From: Pampus argenteus
Lineage: Eukaryota > Chordata > Actinopteri > Scombriformes > Stromateidae
Reading direction: 5' to 3'
DNA length: 64,000 bases
NCBI GenBank assembly: GCA_036937835.1
Contig: CM072878.1
Coordinates: 5,866,501 to 5,930,500 of the forward strand
Every line of letters begins with the position of its first letter. Positions within the stretch are counted from its first letter, which is position 1. A program made the position numbers and the translations under genes. The notes under the pieces are model-generated. The model was not told the DNA's origin and made no database searches. It was given only the letters and a program-made list of their open reading frames with translations. Below, piece by piece: positions 48,229-60,258 of this stretch.

Positions 48229-48580
48229 TCACCTGCTGTAATACTTAAAAAGTCTGTAATAAAAGTCTAATATTTTATAAGTCCATGAATAAATAAGATG
48301 TATACACGTAAACATTGAAGGGGGGGGGGCACCTGTAATGTGTCTGCATATCCCTCAGAAAGGAGGTAGTTGCGCCCCTGGTGTACCAACACCAGTTTAC
48401 TTACATTTCATACACTTTACATATTTATTCTGTTATAATCTGCTTTTTATTTTTTACTCATAGTTAGATTGTTGTGTTGTTAAATGTCATTTGTTGTTGT
48501 ACGTCTGCGACACTGTGGACACTGAGCAAACGGTATCTCGTTTTCTTGTAATGTGTACATATGGGAAAATGACAATAAAG

Positions 48581-48600
48581 TTGAGTTGAGTTGAGTTGAG
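48581..48600 (+). repeat. (TTGAG)4 LINE 3' tail
   Basis: Four tandem TTGAG units after gacaataaag, directly abutting the resumed transposase sequence. Marks the 3' end of the L2-type LINE. Confidence 0.9.
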
Positions 48601-49413
48601 GAAGGTCCTCAACCCCTCAGCAGGACCGATACCTGCTCCTTTGTGCAAGGCGGAACAGGCTGAGCACTGCTTGTGCCCTACAGAATGACCTCCAGAGGGC
48701 CACTGGTGTGAATGTCTCTACCCAACAATCAGGAACAGACTTCATGAAGGTGGCCTGAGGGCCCGACGTCCTGTAGTGGGCCCTGTGCTCACTGCCCAGC
48801 ACCGTGGAGCTCGACTGGCATTTGCTCAAGAACACCAGAATTGGCAAGTCCGCCACTGGCGCCCTGTACTTTTCACAGACAAGAGCAGGTTCACCCTGAG
48901 CACCTGTGATAGACGTGAAAGAGTCTGGAGAAGACAAGGAGAACGTTATGCTGCCTGCAACGTCGTTCAACATGACAGGTTTAGTGGTGGGTCAGTGATG
49001 GTCTGGGGAGGCATATCCATGGATGGACGCACAGACCTCTACTGCATAGGAAATGGTGCTCTGACTGCCATAAGGTATCGAGATGAGATCCCTGAACCCA
49101 TTGTCAGACCCTACGCTGGTGTCCTCCTAATGCACGACAATGCCCGGCCTCACGTGGCAAGAGTATGCAGGCAGTACCTGGAGGATAAAGGAATTGAAAC
49201 AATTGAATGGCCTTCACGATCCCCTGACTTAAACCCAATAGAACATCTCTGGGACATTATGTTTTGGTCCATTAGGCGCAGCCAGGTTGCTCCTCAGACT
49301 GTACAACAGATCTGGGAGGAAATGCCATAAGACACCATCCGTCGTCTCATTAGGAGCATGCCGCGACGTTGTCAAGCATGCATACAAGCTCGTGGGGGCC
49401 ACATAAGATACTG
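48601..49413 (+). pseudogene. Tc1-like transposase, catalytic fragment
   Basis: Continues the transposase after the LINE. An open stretch from 48776 to 49330 holds the catalytic domain: first Asp in LFTDKSRF, second Asp in HDNARPH, and Glu in PDLNPIEHLWD, a DD34E layout. It is broken by frame loss and stops before 48776 (after FMKVA) and by a stop at 49328-49330, with family-like sequence continuing to about 49410. The catalytic triad survives, but the gene is dead. Confidence 0.88.
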
Positions 49414-49639
49414 AAAAGCATTTTGAGTTGCAGAAAAGAAAGTTTTGGAAAAAATGAACTAGCCTGCCACATCTTCATTTCACTCTGATTTTATGGTGTC
49501 TACACAATTGAGCCCTCTGTAGACTGAAAACTTTTATTTCCATTAAAAGACTTGGCATCCTTTTGTTTCTAAGACACTGCCCTGTCGTTATTTGTATAGA
49601 AAACTAACTTTATATTGAGATCTGATGTATCTAATCTTT

Positions 49640-49669
49640 AAAGTGTTCCTTTAATTTTTGTGAGCAGTG
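49640..49669 (-). repeat. Right terminal inverted repeat of the Tc1-like element
   Basis: Exact reverse complement of the left arm, followed by TA at 49670-49671. Confidence 0.95.
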
Positions 49670-49671
49670 TA

Positions 49672-51250
49672 TAATGCAATGTGGGTTTTACTGAGTCGAT
49701 AACAGTACAACCCCGGTTAAGGAACATGATATGCAGATATGAATGAACAAACTCCTTTTTATGTCCTCAGTACAGAGCCATGGGAGCTTGAAATGAAATC
49801 CATGACTGAAGTTTGCATAGATGAAGTGTCATGTACATATTATAGATGTGACTTACTAGCCATAGCATTTAATTTTAAATATTTGACCTCAAATGTTAAA
49901 TGGTTATTTAAGTCAAGCTCTGAATTTTAATGGAAAAATAACTACCCGGAACAGCTATTTTTAACTTGATAACGTGAATCAAAAGCAGTTTTCACATATT
50001 AAGGAATGGGATGAGAAAAAGATAAAACAGTTACAGCCAAGATTCACAGTTGATTGGGGAAGTCAGTTTTCCAATCTGATGGACAACATTGTATTCTATT
50101 GTAAGCAGTATTGCATGTTATGAGAGCAGAGTAACAATCAAAGTAAAAAGAACAATAAATGCCCCTCTTGATGCAAAAGATTTACTATTTCTTCATGCAC
50201 TTTTCTCTGTGTTTTTAGGAAAAGGTTTATGTCTAAAAGAAGTGGCTTGTTTTTGTGATCCAGTGGTATGATCTCTCATGCAAGGACACTATAACACAGA
50301 CTGGATACATGGATATTTTCTAATAGGCACCGGTTATAAAGTAAAATGATAACTAATGACATAACTAATAATACTATTGATCAGTTATATTCCATTAGGT
50401 TGTGAGGTCGTGAAAAAAATGAGTTCACTTTCTAATAATGTCTCCATGTCTGCAAATGATAAACAATACAAAGTCATTTTGTCCACAAAGTAGCCTATGG
50501 TAGTTGATCCTGAGAAACTTAAAGAGTTAAAAATGTCATGCTGGAGAAGGATAAACAACAACCACAGAGATTTTTCACAACCTGATCAGCCCAAAAGTTG
50601 TTACTGTAAAGGCTTATTACTTATCTATAGTACTTTTGTAAATTATTTTGATAACGTTATTTGGGACAATTTATAAACCCTTCATAAAGGATGCGCCTTT
50701 TTTTAAGTACAAGATACATTTTGCCGTTGCCAATTTTGAGATCTAATCATACTATTTTATTAATGCTTGAGTATTGTGTTTCCATCAGGTACTTTGCATT
50801 ATTTGGAGAGGCAGTATTGTGGTCTTTGCAGGTGCAGCAGAGGATGCAGTTGCCTTTGTGTTGTCGGTGTAGTAAACAGTCCAAACATCCCGCCTGTGCA
50901 GAACAATCACCTCCTCCATGTTCGCGCTTGTCTGTCAGATGGGCGTCTCCCGGAGCTGGTTCAGCTGTGTAATTGGACAAACACTGCTCCCTTTCCTCCC
51001 CGGCTTCCGCTTTCTTTTCATACGCACGCCCAACCACGGAATAATGATAATAATGATCAAGATGGCTACTACAGAATCCTCCTTGCGGTAGCTAACAACT
51101 AATTTCATGGAAGCACTCAAAACTGCGATTTCCCACAGTTCAAGTCCCTCGTAGGTGACGGGGACTGCGCCAGGGACACTACTATATGGATTAATGCGGG
51201 CTGAGAGGAGATAAAAGTAACTGTGTTGTCGGCAGCACTCATTCTGAGGA
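49672..51250. other. Intergenic DNA upstream of ubn2
   Basis: No coding exon or repeat family recognised. GC content rises after about 50900 toward the ubn2 promoter. Confidence 0.6.
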
Positions 51251-51366
51251 AGCTAAACTAGCTAGCTGCAGCTAGTTGTCGACCGTCTCCAGGTTTAGCT
51301 CTCCAGCCGCAGAGGAGGCACGCGCTCCCCGTTACGCGTGTCCGGTCGGTTAAAGGAGAGCGTGAA
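51250..51366 (+). promoter_or_regulatory. ubn2: Probable ubn2 promoter end and 5' leader
   Basis: GC-rich, CpG-containing sequence directly before the start codon, with no TATA box seen. The transcription start cannot be placed, so the left edge is approximate. Confidence 0.4.
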
Positions 51367-54300
51367 ATGGCAGAGCCGAGAAAAGTGCCGTTCGTCACTA
51401 TCTCATCCTTCAGCACCTCGCCGCCGACCCCGGAGACCAGCAAGAAACGCCGCCGCGAAGACGAGGCCGTCGACATCACTTTTGGGAAAGATGGAGGTGG
51501 TGGTGGAAGTGCCGCGGCGACCGGGTCAGTAGGAGGCAACGGAGGTCTGTTTGGTAACACGAAAGGAGGCGACGCCGAGACCGGGGAGACAAAGCCTACG
51601 GTCCGCCTCAGTCTCTCCCTCAGCGAACCCAGTGAGCGAGGCTCCGCTGAGTTCAGCTACAGCGAGCTGGTCAACTCAACTCTTTCTCAGGTGAGAAGTC
51701 GCCGTCGACCGTTTGTTTCGGTTTAACGAGTGACCGTTTTAACTGGTGACTTTTAGCCTAATACGCCCGTGCTCGTGATGGCAGCTCTTAAAATTTGTTT
51801 TTAAATACAGTAAAGTTATTATTATTATTATTATTATTATTATTTTTTAAATATATATAACGTCGTTTTGGTCATTTTTGTCTTACGGTATGTCAATTAA
51901 ACGGTGTCGCCAACGAGAAGCATTTACATTTCTTAAAGTTACTTTTTAATGTGGGTGAAATGCACATTAGCAGAACACGTAGCGCCTAATGAGGAATTTG
52001 ACATTATATATGTTAACAGGTTGACTATGGGCCACTTTCCGAGTGTGGATAATGGTATAAAAGCCCTAGAGAGGCTGTAGTTGCACCGCTAACAGTCACC
52101 AGTTATCCGGGACACTTGTTAAAAGGGGCCTAACCTGGCATCCACACCGGGAAAGGTGCACTGCTTGTGAGGCTGAAGTGTCATACTTGGCGTAGTTGTT
52201 GCTTCCTCAAAAGTGGTAATTATGCTCATGTATTGTTAGTGAGGCGCTCAACAGTGACCCAGCCTTCATAACCATGTGAGGGCAGTAGACCATAGACTCT
52301 TTAAACCTTTCTGTTCACAAAAGCTTTTTCATCTCAGGTGTTGTTGTTTTTTCTTTTAAATATGTGGCCTGTAGAACTTTATTGCAAATGAAAAGTGAAT
52401 TATAAAAATAAATGTGTTATTATTATTATTATTATCATTGTTGTTGTTATTACATTGTGCTCAACAGTTTATTATAATCCTGACCTTTAACTATGGACAG
52501 GTACATTAAGATTGAAAATTGATTGAAAGTTGTTTATTGATGTGAACCTGACTGATGAAGTTGATGGTTGTTTGTGTTTGTTCATGTCGTTCCCCTGCTT
52601 CAGGTAAAGCATGCAGGTTCAACAGTCCCTAAAGGACTCCCGCCTCCCCTGGACCCTAATGACCCCTTTGCTGATGATGAGAGGGAGAGACGAGAGGTAG
52701 AAGAGATGGCAAAGAAATTTGAGAACAAATATGTAAGTACTATTCTTAAGATACGTGTGTATATTGTTGCAACTGCATAGATGCTGTACATGCAGGAGGG
52801 TGTCTGGTATATATTTTTAAAGGGTTTTGCTGTGTTTTCCTTGTTTGCAGGGTGGTAGCTCAAAGAAGAAGAAGAAGGACAGGATGCAGGATCTCATTGA
52901 CATTGGCTATGGTTATGATGAGACTGACCCTTTCATTGACAATTCAGAGGCTGTGAGTTCCCATTTTTTTGTCAAGACCTATTCCATCTTGCATGTTACT
53001 CATGTTGTTACTATGGCAGTCACAACAGGCAGCCCAGGCTGTAAATGATTTTCCAAAGTGTCAGCAGTGTTAATTTTAGAAAAATCTCAAATGTGTGTTT
53101 TGGGCAGAGACAGTTGTTGTCCAGGATACGCTTTTGACTTTGACTTGTATCGTGTCTATCCTCAATGCACTTCCTCTTATCAACACTGATCTAAATTTCA
53201 GAATTCCGAATATAGCATGGTTATACTGGAAAAAGTGATAAAATCACGTATGCTCAAAGATATAATTGACACTGATGTATCGCAATGCAGTGTGTAATAT
53301 AAACGCCCCTCAGTGGTGAAGCCACTTTAAAAATGGCTTCGACAATGTACAATAAAGTTCACGGCTGTTGTGAAATCATTAGTTTCTCTTGGTAAGGTTT
53401 ATTTAGCGTCAGTCACAGTTTGATGGTATGCGTCTTGTATCATTTTCTGTAAAAACAAATCCTACATGTACATTTCTTATATACTAACTACAAAGACTGT
53501 ATACTTAGAATTTTGAAGATTTTTGTTTGTCTAAGCAGAGGCTAAATGTTGCAGCACACAGTAGAACAAAACTAAAAGTAATTGTGACTCTCTCCTGCCT
53601 ACAGTATGATGAGCTGGTACCGGCCTCCCTAACCACAAAACATGGAGGCTTCTACATCAACACTGGCACTCTGCAGTTCAGAGCCGCATCTGACTCGGAG
53701 GGTGAGGGTGCCAGCGCCGAGAATAATCACTTCAAGGTAGGTTCTTCAGTGCACTTATATGAACACATAATCAAGCAAAGCCGCTGTATATGCAGGCAGA
53801 TTAGACACATTAGTACTGTACTGAAAACTACTGTTGTCGTACCATAATACTAAACCTGACATGTTGTACCTTTTTGTAGAAGATGATGAAAGATGGTGAA
53901 GAGCGGGTGATTAAAAAACGTCGGAAAAAGCAAGACGGTGGAATTCTGGAAGACAAGAAACCTAGGAAGAATAAAGTACCAAAGCCCGGGTGAGCTTTTA
54001 ATTTTTAATCAGTGTGTCATCTCATGCTTGTTGTTCTCCAGTATATTCCACATAGAGAATATTTAGTATTTTATTTCCTCTTTTCAGAAGTCCACATGGT
54101 AATGCAGTTCAGTGTTGAAGTTGATTCCAATGTATGCCTTTTAGCATAATTGTATAGATTGGAAACATGTGTTCTCTAATCGGAAGTTTACAAAATGATG
54201 CATCATTATTTCCCATCAGCACCCTCCCCCTCCGAAGAAGTTAAACCACTACAGATTAATATAATGTTCTCTCTTTTTCTTTTTCCTCTTTTTTTGTCTC

Positions 54301-57300
54301 TTCTGCTTTGGCAGAGTTTCAGCCCTAAATGTTCATCGACCAGAAAAGAAAAAGAGGAAGAAGCTAATGAAGGATTCTCTCCACCTGGCCAACATGCTGC
54401 GCCGCTTCACCCGGGAGAAGGAGGAGATGCGAAAGAGAAACATAGCCGCCGCTGGTCTGCCACGACCAAACGCCAAAGTGCCCAGTGCCAACAATGCACT
54501 CCTCAACACCCACAGCAAGGCTGCTGGCGGCAACGACTGCAGCATCACTGACCTGACCTCCGACCCAGCTGTGATGTCACTGCTGGGGTCGGCCAATAAC
54601 GACATATTGCAGGACATGATGGGTGACCTGGACTTTGGGATGCTGGACTCGCCTCAGCCCTCCAGTCCAGCGCAGGGAGAGAACGGCTCTTTCGGAATGG
54701 GACATAAAGCAGGCGGAGGTCGCGTGTCGCAGGGTAATGTGATGCCTCCTCCTCCCCTGCCCAACGGACTTCCAGGCCCACTCACAAAACGCATTGAAGA
54801 CCTAAGAGCGGTACGAGCTTCAATATCTCACTGGACAATATATTTTTTAGAACGTCAGTTAAATCTGGTTTGGTGTATTCAGGATACACTTGACGTCACG
54901 CTCTTGTTTGATCGCTGTATTGCAGGCAGTATTTACTCACATTAAGGGGTTGCTTTTACTTTCTGTTAAACGTGTCAGTAACCTCGCCCCTTTTTCCCAG
55001 CTGTGTTTGTCAAGAATGTGACACACTCTTTTAAAAAACAGGACATTGCTCAAGTCTGTCTATTGTTTGTTCTTTGTCACAGGCGTCCCGTCTGTTTGAT
55101 GAAGAGGGCAGGAAGAAATTCTTCACTTTGGACATGAACAACATCCTGCTGGAGTGAGTAACATTCCTTTTTGGCAGACTATTCTAAAGTCGACCAATGT
55201 AAATCTTCATCTATCTTTTTGTGCCCGCATGTGTGCGTCCTTCATCTATCTTTTTGTGCCCGCATGTGTGCGTCAGTATTGAGTTGCAGGTTCAGGAGCA
55301 GCCGACAGAGGTGCGTTCAGCCGTCTACTGTCACCTGGAGGCCTTCGTGCCCTGCAATAAAGAAGCTCTGCTCAAACGCCTTAAGAAGCTCAGTCTCAAC
55401 ATACAGGTGTGTGAGAGAGATTGGTTATTATTCTTAGCCTGTAGGACAAAAACTGTTGCCGCTTCACCCAAACCAAACAAGGACTGCTCACCACATTTCA
55501 GGATATTTGATGTGCTTTAAAAAATAGTCCTCCTCAGAATTGAATGTCTAGAAAAGATGTCGTTTTTGGCTGCTAAAACAAAGCAAAGCCCACTGAAGAC
55601 CTACATTGCAGGCACTCATTTGTAAAGTGAATTGTTTAACCAAAAATGATATTACTCTTTCAGTTAGTTTTGTTTAATTGATTAGCAAATGATGGCTAGA
55701 AGTGTATGTTGCAAACTATTTCACAAGAAATAAGCAACAGATAGAGCAGAGAGCTGTGTCAAATTGAAACGACGTGAAAGCCAAATCATTGTTCTAGTTA
55801 CAACTGTCTCTCACCCTGTTATCATGTTCTATATTTGGACGCGAGTGTGCTGCCCGTCTATGACACATTTGTGACTGTGCTTTTTCTCAGGACGACCGTC
55901 TTCGAACACCCCTGCTAAAGCTGAAACTAGCAGTATGCAGTGTGATGCCGGAGCAGATTGCTCGATACAACATGGACTGTATTGCTAAGGTGGCAAAGTA
56001 AGGACACTTGTCATGTGTCAGCTGTGACTCTTTACTTTAAGTGCAGCTTTATTTCTGTTTGCTTCTTAACACATTTCCATCTGTGTTATTTCCGGTTATG
56101 CAACGTTTATTTCTCTGTTCGCAGGCAGCAGTCTGAGGAGGGAGAAAAGAACGGGTCAGAGGATGACGACGAGGAGAAGCCAGGGAAGAGGGTGATGGGC
56201 CCTCGAAAGAAGTTTGTCTGGGATGACAAACTCAGGTCAGTTTCACACAGGAAGGGAGATTAGCTTCACATTTGCAAGTGTGTGTATATAAGTCATGTTC
56301 ATCAGTTTGCCTTCTATTGTGATTGAGTACCTGGACTGTATGTGTGTGTTGCAGGTCACTGTTGTGTAACTTGGTGCGGGTGAAGCTGAGCTGCTACGAG
56401 CTGGAAGGCAAGAACTCACTGTCTCTAGAAGACTACCTCAAAGCCTTCATGGAGACAGAAGTTAAACCTCTCTGGCCTAAAGGCTGGATGCAAGCCAGGT
56501 CGGTGCCTGTTCTGCTAAGATGATGTTTTAAACATATTTGGGATGAGCACACTTGATTTTACTTGTAATCTGAGTAGTAAATTCTCTCTCTCATATTTAT
56601 ATTTCTGACACGTTTTTTTTTGTTTCAGGATGTTGTTTAAAGAGAGCATCATGGCTCATGGTCATCTTACAGGCTACACGTAAGTCATGCTACTGATCAG
56701 TTTCTTCATAATTGACTTTTGTTATCTAGCTTTGTTTTCACTCTTTATAATGTCTTTGCACTCCAGGGCGAAGAAAAAGATGGTCACTACTCCCAAGGCC
56801 AAGCCAAAGGTTAGATTTCTGTGACTTTTAGTTGTACTTTCAAAGCAATACATATTATATATTATGTTATTGAAAGTGCTAGATTTTAAGTTGATTGTCG
56901 TTTATAGAGTTTACCTAATAGCTATCAAAACCTCAAAACCTAGTCCAGTAAGTGTTTGGTCTGCAGTGACCAAGGAGCCGAGATTATTTTGGGCATACAA
57001 TGTCATCTTTTACAAAGTTGGATAACCAAATAGTTTGAGTAACTGGTATTTTTGTGTGATCTATAATTCCAGGAGGCTGTGTGGGTTCAGCGGCCCCCTC
57101 CTTCAGCAGGTGCCACTCCGTCCCCTGCTGCCCCCGTTGCCAAGCGACCACCTCAGTCACCGTCTGAGCCCATATGTCTGGATTCCCTCGACGAGGATCT
57201 GACGGCCCCCTCTTTGGACTCCATCTCCCAGGCCCTGGCCATCCTTGGCAACGCAGCCAAAGGCCTGGCCCAGGGGGACAGCCCGCCGTCCCCTGACGGA

Positions 57301-59642
57301 TCCAAGACGGCCACCACCCCCTCCTCCCTTCATCTCTCGCCTCTCATCCAGCAGCAGAAAAAGAACTCTGTCAGCACACCCAGCTCCAACACACCTCACT
57401 ACATCTCTACCTCTTCGTCTTCCTCCACCTCTTTGTCTCGGCCTTCCTCCGTCACGTCCTCTCCTCTGCCCTCAGTGAGGGTGGATGGGATGGGGGTCGT
57501 TAAAGGCACGGCGCAGGTGCACAGACACTCAGTGTTGAACACTCACAGACCCATGGGTGTGGCTAAAGTCAACATGGCTGCCTCAACCTTGCCATCAAAG
57601 CCACGCCCACCACCTACTGCATCTCCACTTGTGCCCCCAGGATCAAAGATGGGGGTCTCCACTACCCCCTCTGGCCTCCTCAAAGGCAGCAATAATAACA
57701 AAGCCAACACTGGTGACACTCTCATCATTACATCGCCTCAGTCTCGGCCACACACGCTCTCATCAACCGTGCACATGACCCCAAAAACCTTCCAGGCATC
57801 TCGCCTGCCCCAGACACCACAGAGCAAATCCTCCCCCTCCCTCTCTCAGTCACTCACTGTAGTTCAGCCCCAGCAGCAGTCCAACTTCATCACCCCTATG
57901 CACGCCACTCTCACCAAGTCCACCCACAGCAGCATCCCGCCCATTGTCAAACTCACTCCCCGCGCCCCCAACCCTGTCATCACCGTCACCACCTCACCCT
58001 CACCCTCCATCTCTCAAAGCCCCAGGTCTCAGGCAACCCCCACTATACACCAGTATAGCCCCAAAAGCCCAGCAGGGTTCCGCCCGCCGTTCTCAGGTGC
58101 CCAAGGAGGAGCAATCAAGCCGGGACAAGGCAGCTACACTCCTCCAGCCAGCCAGAAGATCCCAAACAACAGCAGCACCACCAACACCAGCCTTATTAAC
58201 ACCTCATCCATAAGCAAGCATTCAGGATCCAGTGCCTCCCCTATAACGGCCTCTGCCAACCCAGGCCAGCGTCAGAGGCCAGGGGGTGGGACACCTCAGG
58301 GGGCCAAGCCCATTGCATCTGTCTCATCGCCATCTGTCTCTTCTCAGTTGCCACAGGTTTGTACTTTGAACATCTTAGATAACAGCCAAATAACGTCTAG
58401 TGTGAGTGTGCAAGGTGGGATTTGAGTTATCAGGCTTTTTCAAAGTGGTACCCACTTTTAATGTCTTCAAATCTTAACCTGTTTTTTGCTCAGGTTTCTA
58501 CGGCAGGTAGCAGCAGTCTGCTCGGCTCAGCTCCGTCTCTTTCCCTGGGGTTTGGGATGCTGGGGGGCCTGGTGCCCGTATCACTGCCCTTCCAGTTCCC
58601 CCCACTGCTAAACCTGCCTCCACTGAGTACAGCAGGCTCCAGTACGACAGCCAGCGGCGCCGCAGCCAGTAGCAATGCATCGTTCTCTACCCTGACCCAG
58701 AGTGAGTGATGCATGCAGGCACAAACATGGATAACTTGCAGTGATAAGACTTGCATTATGCACCATACATACATGTTTAACAGTGGTCACAGGTATGAAA
58801 TATACTGAATTGTATAATGTGGAAAAAGATGAGTGAATTAAATGTGAAAAATATAAAGAAATCTCAACAGGCAGGCACTCTGTATATAAGCTCTGCTGAT
58901 TTTTCTTTGGGTGTTCCTGTGTAGGCTTTATGTGTTTTATGTTATAGCCTCATTTGTTTTTATCACCATATTGTGAGTCTGAGCTTGTGACTTTTCTCCT
59001 GTTTGACATTATTCCATTTTGTTTGCTTCATTTCCCAAAATTTCTTCTGTTCTCCCTTTTTTTCCTGCTCTCCTGCCAATATATATTGGTTACTCATTTG
59101 GCCTTCTGTCTTTACCCCCACCCCCTGTTTGGCTGTCGTTACCTGTCTTTTCCCTCTGTCTTGTTCCTTTTCTCTTCTGACCTCACTGCCATCTTTTCTA
59201 CCTTCTCCTCCTCTCATTTTGTTGGTATCTGTTCGGCCCTCTTCTCCCTTTCCCTCGTTTCTTGTTCCCCTGTCCTGTCTCCTCAGATCTGTATAAGAGT
59301 CTCCAGTCAGGGTCTCAGGTTGCCCTGCCTCCTCACTTGCAGCTCGCTTTCTCAGGTAAAATCTGCCCCTCCCTCCCCCACAAACCCTGCTCCATTTATT
59401 TCCTCCCCTGCCTTTCTCTTTTCAAATGTGTGGTGTCTCGGGTTTTCTTTTTTTCCACCCAGGTCTCTGCTGGTTTGTTGGTTGTTGCATGCCTTTTTTA
59501 TGTCATTTTAGCTGTCGTCCAATTTCTATAATAGCTGTGGCCTTGTGTTTTTTGTGTCAATGCTTTTCACTGACATTTATGCTATTCCTGTTCAGATGTC
59601 AGTCAAAGCCAGGGAGGAGATGGAAAGAGGAAGACTCTATGA
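51367..59642 (+). CDS. ubn2: Ubinuclein-2, HIRA histone chaperone complex subunit
   Basis: Nuclear subunit of the HIRA complex, which deposits histone H3.3 independently of replication. Seventeen exons: 51367-51690, 52604-52732, 52851-52952, 53605-53736, 53880-53989, 54315-54810, 55083-55153, 55277-55406, 55891-55997, 56125-56235, 56355-56498, 56629-56679, 56767-56809, 57073-58356, 58494-58701, 59287-59355, 59596-59642; 1185 residues in one frame. The Hpc2-related domain (about 150-215) reads DLIDIGYGYDETDPFIDNSE and YDELVPASLTTKHGGFYINT. The ubinuclein middle domain is at about 420-640 (FVPCNKEALLKRLKKL, VKPLWPKGWMQARMLFKES). Residues 651-1078 come from one Ser/Thr/Pro-rich exon. GLPPPLDPNDPFA and the C-terminus VSQSQGGDGKRKTL identify UBN2 rather than UBN1. 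Confidence 0.93.
51691..52603 (+). other. ubn2: ubn2 intron 1, with (ATT)n repeats
   Basis: A 0.9 kb intron containing ATT microsatellites at 51816-51844 and about 52420-52452. No other feature is seen. Confidence 0.8.
52953..53604 (+). other. ubn2: ubn2 intron 3
   Basis: A 0.65 kb AT-rich intron without recognisable features. Confidence 0.8.
55205..55274. repeat. Perfect 35-bp tandem duplication at a ubn2 splice acceptor
   Basis: Copies at 55205-55239 and 55240-55274 are identical. The second copy runs to the base before the acceptor AG (55275-55276) of the exon starting at 55277, so the polypyrimidine region (ctatctttttgtgccc) is doubled. Confidence 0.95.
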
Positions 59643-60258
59643 TACAGCTGGATTTCAACACACAACAGATGCTGTTAAACGAAATGACGAGATTTTGGGA
59701 CAAATCAGGACGGAGCATGGCTTTGGGTCACAGATGGACAGACCACTCATAATCGGGGCCTGAAATAAGGACTGGCTTACACTTCACACATTTTGGTCCA
59801 ATAAGGTCAAATCAACTTTTCATGAATACCAGTTCAATATAACTTTTTAAAAAACTATTTGATAACTTTTAAATACTATTCATAGAATTGTTAAATGAAA
59901 TGACAAGCACAGCTTGTCAATGTTTACAAGATAGACCTATATCACTGTGGACAGAGGGAAGAATGAGTGAGGTATTTCTAGGTGAGTGAATGTGTGTGAG
60001 GGTCTGAATGTGTTTGGTTGGATGTATTCTTTGGTGGGACTGAAAGTGTGCCTTTGTATGTTTCCCTCTCTGATGCATGGTCAGTGTGTCTATTGGTGCT
60101 GTTTTTATCATAATGTAATATGTGTAAGAAATGTAAACTGCAAATAGTTGAATTTGAGCTTTTTTTTTTTTTTTTCAATGAGAGCTGTACCTTTTTTCAT
60201 TGTACCTGAATTCTTGAATGAGTTCTTTTCTGTATAGAACCCAATACTTTTAATTAAA
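59643..60258 (+). other. ubn2: ubn2 3' untranslated region
   Basis: AT-rich sequence after the stop at 59640-59642, with a poly-T run near 60160. The probable polyadenylation signal is ATTAAA at 60253-60258. Confidence 0.55.

Larger units (their letters stand above)
46938..48380 (+). mobile_element. hAT-superfamily transposon remnant inside the LINE 3'UTR
   Basis: Flanked by an exact 8-bp duplication GTGTACCA (46930-46937 and 48381-48388), the length expected for hAT. The ends are imperfect inverted repeats: left cagtggcgcaaaaag, right complement caggggcgcaactac. It contains a (CA)n run (47151-47181), a Lys/Arg-rich N-terminal transposase scrap (47255-47386) and the C-terminal dimerisation region (47728-48228). 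The middle of the transposase is deleted. Confidence 0.9.
45525..48600 (+). mobile_element. 5'-truncated L2-type LINE inserted in the Tc1 element
   Basis: Reverse transcriptase of the CR1/L2 group followed by a 3'UTR ending in four TTGAG repeats (48581-48600), the microsatellite-type tail of L2-like LINEs. The left junction near 45525 lies within the transposase sequence, and the right junction is directly after the TTGAG tail, where the transposase frame resumes. The 3'UTR is itself split by an hAT element. I see no clear target-site duplication for the LINE. Confidence 0.85.
45062..49669 (+). mobile_element. Tc1/mariner-type transposon, interrupted by an L2-type LINE
   Basis: Perfect 30-bp terminal inverted repeats lie at 45062-45091 and 49640-49669 (outer end cactgctcacaaaaatt), flanked on both sides by the TA target duplication (45060-45061, 49670-49671). 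The outer parts encode one DDE transposase of Tc1 type: the N-terminal helix-turn-helix at about 45370-45524 and the catalytic domain from 48601 to about 49410. Removing the inserted 3.07 kb leaves about 1.5 kb, the normal size of such elements. Confidence 0.92.

Noticed and set aside
48581..48600. Short regular repeat resembling an array
   Set aside because: TTGAG x4 is the 3' tail of the LINE; there are no spacers, so it is not a CRISPR or other array.
57157..57778. Other-frame ORFs in the large ubn2 exon
   Set aside because: The exon is long and Pro/Ser-rich, which keeps alternative frames open by composition; only the frame continuous with flanking exons matches UBN2.
51367..59642. Assignment of the ubinuclein as UBN1
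   Set aside because: GLPPPLDPNDPFA, FDEEGRKKFFTLDMNNILLDIEL and the C-terminal KRKTL are UBN2 features as recalled; UBN1 differs at each.
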